From positions 1-64,000 of the forward strand of contig JASJOG010000194.1 of NCBI GenBank assembly GCA_030142905.1: a stretch of DNA of 64,000 bases, in the 5' to 3' direction. The notes beneath the pieces are model-generated. The model had not been told where the DNA came from and searched no databases. It saw only the letters and a list, made by a program, of their open reading frames with translations. This document shows, piece by piece, positions 10,909-21,212 of the stretch. Numbering within the stretch: the stretch's first letter is position 1; every line of letters starts with the position of its first letter. The DNA comes from Heliopora coerulea (Eukaryota > Cnidaria > Anthozoa > Scleralcyonacea > Helioporidae). A program made the position numbers and the translations under genes.

Positions 10909-11740
10909 AGAGACTTCAAGTAAACGACAAATTTCTTTATTGTATACATGTTTCGGCAAAACTCATGCCATCTTCAGTACAAATGGTAATAGGATATTTA
11001 CAAGCGATATTTATGTGACCTGATAAATATTACAAGCGTATGACTCATCTAATATGAATTCTCACACATGTGTCAGAAAGATTAATTACAAGGGTGCGAC
11101 TGGTTAATGGAGGAAGTGGGCGTTGAAGGCGATATGTAGAAAGTTGATGACGTGTGGTAGACAAAAACAGTTAGGAAGAAGAAAGAAAATAAAATAAAAT
11201 TAAATTAAATTAAAAAAAAAAAAAAAAAAAAGATTAAAAATTATATGTGTATATTGGAATTATAAGCTAAACATGGTGTTAAGATGATGGACTTGAACAT
11301 TAAGTTCGGGTTTGAGTTTCTTAATATGTAGCGCTTCTTTGAGTTTAAGAGAAAGGACAGATTTATCGGAGTCTATGATTTTAAAGCATGAGGAGTTATA
11401 TTGAAGTTTGCAAGCAGAGGATTTTTGAAGGTGTTTGAATATGTGGGAATGTTTGTCAGTATGTGTGTGCTCATTAATCCGAGTGGTGAGGTGACGAGTG
11501 GTTTCGCCAATGTAACGGGAATTACATCCCGCACAAGTAAACTGATATACCACATAAGATTTAAGCTCTCCAGGAATCGAGTCTTTAAAACTAAAAAGAT
11601 TCTTAATTTTGTATGGTGAAAAAGCAAGTGTGATCTCGAGGTCGGTGCATAACCGTTGTACGAGTGACTTGAGTTTGCGTTGTGTTATTTTTGAGTAAAA
11701 GCCGGTGTATGGTAGTTTGAAGTAGCGTGTATTTCGTTTG
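10909..11740 (-). mobile_element. Penelope-like element, 5'-truncated copy 1
   Basis: The minus-strand frame 11745-11260 encodes the C-terminal part of a Penelope-type reverse transcriptase protein: a linker (ITQRKLKSLVQRLC, FSPYKIKNLFSFKDS) and then a GIY-YIG endonuclease-like domain with VVYQFTCAGCNSRYIGETTR. PLE proteins have this RT-to-GIY-YIG order and the CxxC insertion. The polymerase domain is missing, so the copy is 5'-truncated. The non-coding tail after the stop carries an A-rich tract (11213-11232 on the plus strand) and a hammerhead-like fold near its end. It is joined head-to-head to copy 2 and extends about 53 bp further 5' than that copy. Confidence 0.88.
10940..10982 (-). ncRNA. 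Hammerhead-ribozyme-like fold in PLE copy 1
   Basis: On the minus strand: UUGUA, then CUGAAGA (C3 U4 G5 A6 N7 G8 A9), one extra U, stem II GGCA/UGCC around a seven-base loop, GAAA, then ACAUGU ending in GUA, then UACAA, which pairs with the first five bases. All three helices are in hammerhead register. Departures: A at the variable position 7, a bulged U before stem II, and a stem III of only two pairs that would work better as a dimer (ACAUGU is self-complementary). Hammerheads are documented in PLEs; activity here is untested. Confidence 0.4.
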
Positions 11741-12539
11741 TACAACGCAAACTCAAGTCACTCGTACAACGGTTATGCACCGACCTCGAGATCACACTTG
11801 CTTTTTCACCATACAAAATTAAGAATCTTTTTAGTTTTAAAGACTCGATTCCTGGAGAGCTTAAATCTTATGTGGTATATCAGTTTACTTGTGCGGGATG
11901 TAATTCCCGTTACATTGGCGAAACCACTCGTCACCTCACCACTCGGATTAATGAGCACACACATACTGACAAACATTCCCACATATTCAAACACCTTCAA
12001 AAATCCTCTGCTTGCAAACTTCAATATAACTCCTCATGCTTTAAAATCATAGACTCCGATAAATCTGTCCTTTCTCTTAAACTCAAAGAAGCGCTACATA
12101 TTAAGAAACTCAAACCCGAACTTAATGTTCAAGTCCATCATCTTAACACCATGTTTAGCTTATAATTCCAATACACACATATAATTTTTAATCTTTTTTT
12201 TTTTTTTAATTTAATTTAATTTTATTTTATTTTCTTTCTTCTTCCTAACTGTTTTTGTCTACCACACGTCATCAACTTTCTACATATCGCCTTCAACGCC
12301 CACTTCCTCCATTAACCAGTCGCACCCTTGTAATTAATCTTTCTGACACATGTGTGAGAATTCATATTAGATGAGTCATACGCTTGTAATATTTATCAGG
12401 TCACATAAATATCGCTTGTAAATATCCTATTACCATTTGTACTGAAGATGGCATGAGTTTTGTCGAAACATGTATACAATAAAGAAATTTGTCGTTTACT
12501 TGAAGTCTCTATTAGCACTTGTGCTTCTACGATCTTATG
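11741..12539 (+). mobile_element. Penelope-like element, 5'-truncated copy 2 (inverted)
   Basis: The plus-strand frame to 12165 encodes the same GIY-YIG segment as copy 1 with very few base differences (for example G/T within the hammerhead-like stem near 12463). The copy begins ACAACGCAAACTCAAG, inside the coding region. The two copies form a palindrome with arms of about 790 bp and a 53-bp spacer (11688-11740). The tail ends with a short unmatched stretch (attagcacttgtgcttctac) before the right target duplication. Confidence 0.88.
12437..12479 (+). ncRNA. Hammerhead-ribozyme-like fold in PLE copy 2
   Basis: Same architecture as copy 1: stem I 12437-12441 with 12475-12479, core CUGAAGA 12442-12448, stem II 12450-12453 with 12461-12464, GAAA 12465-12468, GUA at 12472-12474. 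The only stem change from copy 1 turns a G-C into a G-U pair, keeping the helix. Confidence 0.4.
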
Positions 12540-12551
12540 ACAATATTATGT
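12540..12551. repeat. Right target-site duplication of the PLE dimer
   Basis: Exact second copy of ACAATATTATGT. One duplication brackets both PLE copies, which implies that the dimer inserted as one unit. Confidence 0.8.
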
Positions 12552-13053
12552 GCTTTAGTGATGGCTGAATCGCTCGACGAAGTGAAAATTGTAGCATAAA
12601 CAGAATTTAATGTCTTATATGTAAGACGTATGTCGCACCTTTGAGCAAAATTATGCAAATGAGAATTAATTCCTTGCGAGAATCTTTCATCCATGGGTCA
12701 CTTCTCGGTTTCCGTTGGCAATTTATGCGAGCGGCATCGCGTCCATCTAGACTTGACCCTACGCTTGGGCTGAAGTGCCCTATGATGGAGTTACGGAGTG
12801 CCCTATACGGAGTTAGGGAAGTTCGTCATTTTTTGACGAACTTGCCTGTTAAGTGAACGTTCTCGATTGGTTAACTTTATCATTATTATGAGTTTTGATT
12901 GGTGTAGAAGCTGAAGCGTCATTTTCCAAGATTTGCGCCTTCCGTTTGTGTTTTGTTCGGTTAGCGGCTGTGTCTCGACAGTGCGCAAATCCTGGAATTG
13001 AATCGTAGCCACCCTGTTCTTCTAGTTCTTATTCTGTGCTTCTAGTTTTCAAC
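12552..13053. other. Upstream flank of the OTU/hAT unit
   Basis: Holds a short palindrome (aagttcgtcattttttgacg with its complement, about 12824-12848) and no recognised gene. It may include the promoter of the decayed transposon unit that follows; no terminal repeat could be identified. Confidence 0.4.
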
Positions 13054-14550
13054 ATGTCTTTAGTGCGGGAGCGAGTACACTGCGCTTTAATTAGTGAAGA
13101 TATAGCGACGTTACAAGAGCGTTACGACGAAATCTGTAAGAAACTTTTTTCTCGTGCGTTGTGCACTACAGACGATCTTCTTCAGCGAGTCGGCAAGGGT
13201 ATAAACAAAAGTATTAATGCCGAAAGTTTTATACCTGATTAAGCCAAGAACAAAGAAAATCATCTGATTGCTCTGAGGTAAGAAAGCTTTAATCTGTTCA
13301 TGAATATTTATTATGTTAATGAACTTTCCTTGGGTCAGTCTAATACTCTCACTTCACCTAAGTGGATCACCCACGCGTTGTTTTAATTTTACATTTAAAT
13401 ACACCATTTAGATAGTTTGTTGTAGTTACCACGACGTTTTAACAACACCGGCCGGAGTTAACTGTTACCACAAATATTAAGGAATTCAAAGTTGCAAATT
13501 CAAACTTGTTCGTTGCTTTGAATTTAGTCGTACGAGATATTTTAATTATTACTGAGATGTAAACACACAGTTAAAAAAGTATGATTTGACCTGCAGTCTC
13601 ATGCTACAGAAAGAAATAAAATCTGAGTAGTCGTATTTTTTTACACTTTGTGTTACCTTTTCTAGATTTGATGGTGCTGGAAACTGCCTTTGCAGTTCAG
13701 TGTCTTCGCTTCTTGATGGTGACAATACTCTGGTTGGTGATCTGAGGCTCATTACATCAATAGAGGTTTTCTTGCATGCTGATTATTATTGTGTGCAGCC
13801 TTGTTTCTGTTCTATCTTTGACATAGGAACAACCCTTTTCAGTGAGTCTCTAGTATGGCGATTATGTCTGTATCCTTTGAAGCTATTGATACTAACTTAT
13901 CCTTAGGTGAGCTATTTAGGGCAGAAGCCATTGCAAACTGTGAAGACAAGAAATGGTGTGGGTTTATATGTTTGCTGACTTTGTCAACAGTTACTTGCAG
14001 AAATATTTTTTCACTCTACCCTGATTTCAATTCTAATCTTCTCAGATGGAGCTTGTTATTTAACAAAAAAATTGAACCTGGTCCTCCTGTGAAACCATTT
14101 TGTGATGATCTAAGAATACTGTTTTGTTATGAAGGAGTACTTCCTTCTTCTGTGAAATTTAAATATAACCATTATGTACCATTAATATGTAGTGCTGAAA
14201 CAAGGAAAAGGAAGTTGGTTACTTCTTCCTTGCCAAAACCTAAAAAAAGTTGCAGTGTTCAATCAAAACTGTCATTCTTGCCCTCTACCAGAATGGAAAT
14301 GTATTAAAAGAAACTCCAGATATTCCTATGAAAACTACCTTATCTATCATTGTAGCTGAGTGTGAGCCATGTAACTCACTTGACAATATTTCTTCATTAA
14401 CCAATATGGTTACTTCTAAGTTAGTTACTCCATCTCATATAACTGTTTCTTCAGCTCCACAGAGGGTTATCACTTCATTGTCAAACAATGCTGTTTCATC
14501 TGTCAGAAAGGTAGCTTTTCCATCAGCAGTTCAGCCATTTGTACAGACCA
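13054..14550 (+). pseudogene. OTU-like cysteine-protease domain, part of a transposon unit (decayed)
   Basis: A first exon-like frame from Met 13054 (MSLVRERVHCALISEDIATL) is followed after an intron-like gap by FDGAGNCLCSSVSSLLDGD (from about 13665), LRLITSIEVFLHADYYC, and, from 13855, KKWCGFICLLTLSTVTCRN and YNHYVPLI. GNCL with the reactive Cys and NHYVPL with the His are the two catalytic motifs of OTU-fold (deubiquitinase-like) proteases, in the arrangement seen in vertnin-like and transposon-borne OTU proteins. Several frame changes (about 13800-13860 and 14290) show decay, although both motifs survive. The serine/threonine-rich stretch 14300-14550 leads into the inserted hAT MITE. Function as a protease is inference. 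Confidence 0.6.
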
Positions 14551-14557
14551 CAGAAAT

Positions 14558-15286
14558 TAGGGGTGCACCGGATAGTGTTTTTTTACAGCCAGCCGGATAC
14601 CGGAATTACCGAATAATTGAAAAAAATCCGGCCAGATACCGGTACTTTGGATGAAACGCTTGCATTTGCCACAAATCAATCATTACCCAAATTAGGTTTG
14701 GATTGAGAGGAGAAAAATTAAAACTTTACACTGAAGTTCAAATATGATTTGTCTTTTTTTGCAAGTAATTACTTTAAAACATTACTTGTTCACTGGCGTT
14801 TATAATTATTACAAGCATTAATTAGACAAGTTACAAGTTGCAACTTGCAAATGGTGGAAAAATGCAACAGAACTGAAGATGAACATGAAGATGAAACTCT
14901 TTTTCATACATCACAATGCATGAAAATTCTGACAATGCCACCATATAACAAACTAGAGTGGGACTACAAACAACTTTGTGTAAAATGGTTGTTATGCAGA
15001 TCAAAATGTATCACTTATTGAGATTGTTATCAAGTAACAGACGATTATCTTGTGTTTATTTGTTAAAAAATAACGTTAGAACAGGACACGAGTTTACATT
15101 GTTTCTTCCATTAATGTCTGTTGTTAGTATGGTACAAGTAACACAAATTGACAATTGTCTTCAGAAAAGCAAATTATCTGGTATCCGGCCGGATATAAGA
15201 AAATAACCGGCCGGATACCGGATAGTCCCATTACCCTACTATCTGGCCGGATTATCCGGCCAGGTACAATATCTGGTGCACCCCTA
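14558..15286. mobile_element. Non-autonomous hAT element, 729 bp
   Basis: Terminal repeats TAGGGGTGCACCGGATA (left) and the complementary ATCTGGTGCACCCCTA (right). Flanking 8-bp target copies are acagaaat (14550-14557) and atagaaat (15287-15294), one mismatch apart; 8 bp is diagnostic for hAT. Subterminal GGCCGGATACCGG repeats at both ends are typical transposase-binding arrays. No transposase is encoded. It interrupts the OTU/hAT coding unit. Confidence 0.85.
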
Positions 15287-15294
15287 ATAGAAAT

Positions 15295-17236
15295 GAGCAT
15301 GATGTGGCCTTTTACAGGGATAAGGTGAAAGCTATGATGAATTCTGAAATTTTAAGCCTGATTAAGAATGTCTTTCCAAAATCTAATGGAAGAAGTTTGT
15401 GTATTAACTGGCTTAAAAGCCATCATTGGCTTTGTTATTCTCCCAGTGTGGATGGCAGCTTTTGTCTTGCTGGTATTTTATTTGGAGGTAGATTTGCAGC
15501 AAAATTAACAAAAATTAGGAAAGTTGTTTATGAACCAGTAAAATACTGGCCAGATGCAAAAGCTTCTCTTACAATACATGAGAATAAGGCATGTGGCCTT
15601 CACCATGAAACTACTGGCATTCTTGCAGCATTTTTAGACAACATAGCTGTGAAAACACAACCCATTAATGTTATGATTGATGCAAACTTAAAATAAAAGA
15701 TTTCAGAAAATAGAAAGAAACTGATTCCTATTGTTGATTCCACTATTCTCTGTGGTCAATATGGATTGCCTCTGAGAGGTCATTTGGAATAAGGATGATT
15801 CCAAATATCGCCCAGAAGTTGGGGAACATTCTGAAGGCTCAGGGTAGGCAACTTTATTGAACTTCTTAATTATCGTATTCATAGTGGGGATGTAGCCTTA
15901 CAGTGCCACCCTAGTCAATGCAACAAAAATGCTTCTTACCTCTCGAAATCCACCCAAAATGAGCTCATAAAATGTTATGGTGAAGTCATCTGTGAGCAAT
16001 TAATTGCTGAGGTGAAAAGGAGTAAATTTTATTCTATTTTAGCAGATGAAGCATCTGATTGCTCAATTAAAGAGCAGATGTTTTTCGTGTTGCATTTTGT
16101 TGATGATGAATTCAATGTTAGCAAAGAATTTCTTCTTTAAATATTTTACTTTAAATATTTCTAAATATCTTACTTTAAATATTCAGGACTGCTGTGGAGA
16201 GGGATATGATGGTGCAGGGGCAGTTTCTGGCAGCATTAATGGTCTTGCTACAAGAATTGCTCAGCTAAAGAGAAAAGCTGTGTACACTCATTGTTACAGC
16301 CTTTGACTAAATTTAAGCATTTGTGGGTCTTGCTCTGTTCAATGTGTATGCAATGTTTTGGAACAAGTTAGGGAGCTATCTTATTTTTCTAACCTGTCCC
16401 AGTTACGACAACAGATTTTAGAAAGTAATGTATCTAGGCACTGCCCTGACTGTAGAAAGTCCAAACTTAAGGATGTCTGTAGGGCAAGGTGGGTAGATTT
16501 CATCCAAAGTTTGGACACTTTTGAAGAACCATTTGTCCTTATTATCTTCACACTCAAGGAAATGAGCATAAACCTTGATGGGAAATGTAACCAAGATACA
16601 TCAAGCAAAGCATCATCTCTCTTAAAACTTGTAACATCCTTCAATTTTATTGTTGTCCTGGTAATAACAAGATGTGTTTTTGACTTGACCTTGCCTGTAA
16701 CACCGTTGCTTCAATCCATAAACAATCATATTGCCAAGGGTTGCACTTAATTGAGTCATTGAAAGATTTATCCACTTCCATCATTGGAAATTTGTATGCC
16801 AAAGCCTTAAAGTTAGCAGATGAAGTTAATGTTGATGAAAGAAAACCTAGGAGTTGTGGTCATCAAATCAGTAGAAGTAATGTCAGTTGAGAATCTGTGT
16901 CAGATTATTTTAAGAAAACCATTATCATTCCCCTTAGCAGACCATTTGCACTCAGAACTAAAGAACAGATTTGATCCAACTTCAACCAAGGTCTATAATG
17001 GATTTTACATTATCCCTACTAAAATGATTTGGTCACTGTCCTATCATGGGGAATTAAATTGGAAAGAGAAATTTTCATTATTTTCTTCTTTGTATGTAGA
17101 TGATCTTCCTAAGCCACTAGCCTTAGATGGTGAACTTGAGCTGTGGGAGAAGTATTGGTTGACTAAGAACACATCTCACCCTGACAATATATCTTGTACA
17201 TTGAAAGCTATTAACTTTCCTGGTTTTGAAAAATGA
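15295..17236 (+). pseudogene. hAT-superfamily transposase (ZMYM1/DUF4371 type), decayed
   Basis: Broken plus-strand frames keep the family order. A TTF-type zinc region has LKSHHWLCYSPSVDGSFC and HENKACGLHHETT. DUF4371 parts include ILCGQYGLPLRGH, FYSILADEASDCSIKEQMFF (first catalytic Asp context) and CCGEGYDGAGAVSG. Then comes KLKDVCRARWVDFIQSLDTF, and a C-terminal dimerisation region with IPLADHLHSELKNRF and, after it, LELWEKYW. Frameshifts or stops occur near 15700, 15800, 16140 and 16750, and an AT-rich direct repeat (about 16128-16187, ctttaaatat motif) interrupts one segment. The unit cannot make a full transposase. It follows the OTU domain on the same strand, so both may come from one element. 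Outer terminal repeats were not found. Confidence 0.78.
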
Positions 17237-17239
17237 ACA

Positions 17240-17758
17240 GGCCTTATTGTATGTACATCAGGAAATACACCTTGATATTCAGAAGATAATTGATGTATTT
17301 GCCAGTGACAAAAGAAGAATAGAACTACTGTAATTTAAGCTCTGATAACTTTTTGAGTCTTTCACTTTGTTGTTTTTGGTGTCTATAAAGTTTATAATTT
17401 CAATATGTTCATTCTGTCAGTTTACTGAGTTTTATTCAAATTTCCTTGTGATGTGGATAATTTTGTAGAGGTTGTTAATTTGAGAGTTTAGGAAGGTGGT
17501 ACTGTTGCTGATGGGCGTATCTTAGGAAATGTTCCTGTTGTCATGTTATTATTGAGCAGGATGTTGATAAAATTAAGCTATTGTTTATCATGATAAGGAA
17601 AGAGGAAACAGCTTATTGCTTTGACAAGGTGAAAGTTCCTCTTGTTTTATGTTTTGTTGATAGTATTTCTAATCCTTAAACTCACAGATAAGTAAAAAAG
17701 TATCTTTACATTTATTTAAATTAGATAACTCTCTCAACAACAGTATATCTAAACTGTT
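17240..17758. other. 3' flank of the hAT unit
   Basis: AT-rich, no coding similarity; probably the 3' non-coding part of the decayed transposon. Confidence 0.4.
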
Positions 17759-17980
17759 CTATCTAGAGGTCCAGTAAAAGGCATTTCTCATCGGTCCAAT
17801 GTTACTACTAAGGGAACTGGAAGAACCGGGGAAAACCTGTGATGTTCAGTAGAGTGAAACTGGACAACACTCCTTCCACATATAAGCATGATAACTTTAA
17901 TCAGACAAGTGCACGGAGGCGGAAACAAACCTTTGTCACGAAGGTGAGAGACACGTGTACCACCACTGTGCCATGAACAC
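17759..17980 (-). mobile_element. tRNA-derived SINE, family 2
   Basis: Antisense copy of the element at 47884. It shares the ccactgtgccat head (complement of the tRNA-like A-box region), tgtccagtttcactct-type body, ttttccccggttcttcc block and the gacctctagata end. The body is diverged but collinear over about 215 bp. Confidence 0.75.
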
Positions 17981-20460
17981 ATCAGTTATATTGGTAGACA
18001 CTGCTACAGTGTACATTGGTTGGGCTGCTACCTGTCTAGTGTTCTACTCTGCCATCTGTTTATCTCAATACCTTTGAAGTTCAAGGTTGCTGTTAAACTC
18101 TCACCAACTATCACATAATTTCTTGTGAATTAGATCGTTTTTGGGGGGAATGATCAGTCTGTTCGTTTGGGAATGTTTGTGGTTCTGTTTTTTCTTGTTC
18201 TACTGAGAAGAATAAAGTGAATGATTTAAGATTACCCTCCTTTCTTACAGCAAGTTAGGTTAAACATTTCCAGAGAATGTTTTTCTCGTTCTTTTGATAC
18301 TCAATGGTTTGCTTCGTATTAATCAGCTGAATTACACATGGTATGAATAAAAGAAGTCACGACACATCCCTTGTCGCCAGAGTTAACAAAATGCTGCTTG
18401 GTGAAAGACCGTGAAAGGAACAAGAGAAGGCTCAAAGAAAATGAGAAAGGACAGTTACATAACTAAGGCTGGGCCCAGTCAATGGGCCAGTGCGTCATTG
18501 TCGGAATCATTGACTACATTATGTTTTCACTGTTTCCTAGGCATGGTGATGAGCTCTGACATAGAGCGAAATGGTCTGAGACATTGTAATCAGTTATGCT
18601 ATTCTTATATCTCAGTTGTTTATTTTTTTTTTAATTTAATAACTATGGTATTTTCTAATTTAAAAGATCAAGAATAAAATTGCATTTCACACAATGCGGA
18701 CTATTTCTGTATAGGCTAGCTATTTCTTTACTAAAATAGAGCATGTACTATTAAAAAAACTTCTATTTGAGGGCTTTAGATTTCGCTCACTACAGCACTC
18801 AAAATGCAGCAAATGGCGTTAGAGAGACCCAAAATTTCAAAATTTCCGGGGGGCATGCCCGCCTCTCTACAAAAGTTATGACTGAGTGAAAAAATTTCTA
18901 GATCCGCCCCTGAATGACACAGGGATCAAGCGCTAAGCCGTCAAGATAATACCAAAAACCTCAATATGTATTTTAAGTGATAGGGAAGAAGCTTAAAACT
19001 TTTCGCATTACTCTTTTTAAACACGACCTACATGCTGACGCTGTGAACAGTTCTGGCTTGTTAAAGCGGCCTGCATGGTGCTTGGGACTGGTGGAATTTT
19101 CTTTTCTGTAATTCAACACAGGGCGAAGAACTGTCGTGACGAAAACCTGTCAGTATATTTGATCCTAAACATTCCCCAAAAGAATTGAATTTGCTTTCTA
19201 AAACAGACCTCTGGATGAAATGGTTTCTAGTGTTCATCCAGTATTTAAAGATCGTTACCGATGTCGAAATGGCGCATTGTTTTTCTGTCATGCGAGCGTT
19301 CAGTTATATTGATACTACTTACCTGCTGCAATGTAGAATGTTGACTTCAACAACAATCGTCGCCGTGCAACTCTGGCAAACGGAAATCCGAGTAGAAAAG
19401 ATGTTCGGATCCAAAAGGATCTCGCGAAAGGTCGATTTGGTTGTTGCTTTTAGCCCAGTGTTAAACTTGCGGAATTAATCCACTTTTGATAGCGTTCGAT
19501 ACGGCAATGTACACGTTCAATCGGGTGATTCGTCCCAGACAATAGAATAATGTTCAGCCTCAATATCGTACTTGGCAATGACATGTGACGTACGTCATGT
19601 GGAGCGAAATCAGAAACTTGTTTTCCGGGGGATTTAATCCTTCAACTCGCGGATATCTACCTTTGATGAATAAAGTCGTCTGGAGTTTGGTGAAAACCTA
19701 CTTCGAGTGTGCAAGAGTAAATGACGATGTTAAAACTGCCGAGACTGAAATGGATGAGTAGAGGTTGAGATAGTGATACGCTCTATCCGTGTTCTTCCGT
19801 GCATCACAGTAACTCTCCCTGGATGCTAATGACATGTAAACACAGTTAAATACGAAAGCATTAACACAACCTTTTGTTTGGATGTTCGACAGCCTAAATA
19901 GCCAGTCAGGTGTGGCAGATTTTGTAGCACCTTAGATCTCCCTAACCCTTTAAGGTCTACTCCAGACTTTGGTATTTTACTCTGGCCAACGCCGGACTAT
20001 TTTACTGTGACTAATGCCAGACGATTTTACTCGTCAAGGGGAGACCTCTTGGAAAGGAAAGAGTTAATGCCAAGCTGCCATATCGGTTCGTGCGGGTTCT
20101 GCGATTAGATAACGGTCGGAAATATAGTGAAGCACAGTGATAAAAGAACTCGAACATTTTTCTATTCTTGTACTTCTCAATTTATGTTTTCCAAAGGCAT
20201 AATCGCACACAACGTTGTTGAATATAGTTCCACGACGTTGACCCAATGGAATAAAGTTTGAACTTCTTCAAAAGTGCTTTTTTAAAGTCGCTTGTTTAAA
20301 AAAGAAATCATTTGCAGTATGAATTTGTGCAGAGTTCTGCAATATTAGTTTGTTATATTGATCATGCTTACAGCGTTATTGTATGTGTAATCACGATCAG
20401 CGGAAGACACTCCCACGTATATCACAAAACCTGTTTGTTTCGAAAATCAATGTGTTCCTT
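17981..20460. other. Gene-poor stretch
   Basis: No conserved protein segment found. It contains one copy of the short family marked TTACTCTGGC (about 19936-20066), and otherwise old, unclassifiable sequence. Confidence 0.45.
19936..20066 (+). repeat. Short interspersed repeat 'CTCTGGCTAACGCCAGACGA', copy 1
   Basis: Contains attttactctggccaacgc, then tgccagacgattttactcgt and caaggggagacc, bracketed by aaccctttaa and aaagagttaa. The same order recurs about nine times in the window; see 25300, 32775, 39165, 43411, 47371, 48585, 51405 and, reversed, 62715. The GGCTAACGCCAG core is a small palindrome. Confidence 0.75.
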
Positions 20461-20461
20461 G

Positions 20462-20710
20462 TTGGTCAACTTAGATTGTCCAGGTTAGCGTTGTCTTGAA
20501 GAACACTGTTAATAGCTGAAGTTTCGACAGCTTCAGCGATGGTCATCTGAAAATTTATTTCGTGAGTCGAAAAAGGAGGAAGATGACTGCCAGTGAGGAG
20601 GTCGAAATGTCATTCAGCAACATTCTTTTTCAAGACTATACTATGGTCGATCTACCTTCAGCAACAGGTACTGATGCTCCTAGGTTCAAATTCAAGTCGG
20701 TTTGAACTAA
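20462..20710. repeat. Foldback repeat family F, diverged copy
   Basis: Shares tgtccaggttagcgttgtct, agtttcgacagcttcagcg and ggttcaaattcaa blocks with the intact copies at 20961 and 22912. It has lost part of the CTGAAGATGACC segment. Confidence 0.6.
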
Positions 20711-20960
20711 TTAATAACTCATGGCATAGAAGAAAAGAAAGGAGAAAGTAAAATGGTGGAGGGCTTAATAGCAAATATCGGGGAAAGATGTTTTTACAAC
20801 AGAATTTACTTCGGTTGGGGTGCAGGCGTAGGAACTTAGGTTAATTAACTACGCGGAATAAATTTAACTGTTTATTTCATCAGTGTTGCACATAAATATG
20901 TCACGAAGTAAAAAATATCATTAGCGAAAGACTGTGCTTGTTATTCTGGTAAACACAAAA

Positions 20961-21178
20961 CATGTTTGAGGAAGTTGATCGTCCAGGTTAGTGTAGTCTT
21001 GAGAAAGACTGTTGGTTGAAGTGACTGACGTTTCGACAGCCTTGGCGGCGGTCATCTTCAGAGTCAAAATGAGGTCTCTGAAGATGACCGCCGCTAAGGC
21101 TGTCGAAACGTCAATCACTTCAACCAACAGTCTTTCTCAAGACTACACTAACCTGGACGATCAACTTCCTCAAACATG
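20961..21178. repeat. Foldback repeat family F, intact palindrome
   Basis: Two 103-bp arms (20961-21063 and 21076-21178) with a 12-bp loop. From the centre each arm reads CTCTGAAGATGACCGCCGC, GGCTGTCGAAACGTCA, then CTCAAGACTACACTAACCTG, and ends CAAACATG. The tail cacgattctcccaggttcaa follows on the right, as in the copy at 22912. The minus-strand arm contains a hammerhead-like fold (21066-21022): TGACT/AGTCA stem I, CTGAAGA, stem II, GAAA, ACGTC. Confidence 0.8.
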
Positions 21179-21212
21179 TCACGATTCTCCCAGGTTCAAA
21201 CCATTTTATTAC

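Noticed and set aside
11401..12024. Mirror-image 72-aa and 84-104-aa open frames in both PLE arms
   Set aside because: They are antisense or shifted-frame shadows of the GIY-YIG coding frames, duplicated because the region is a palindrome.
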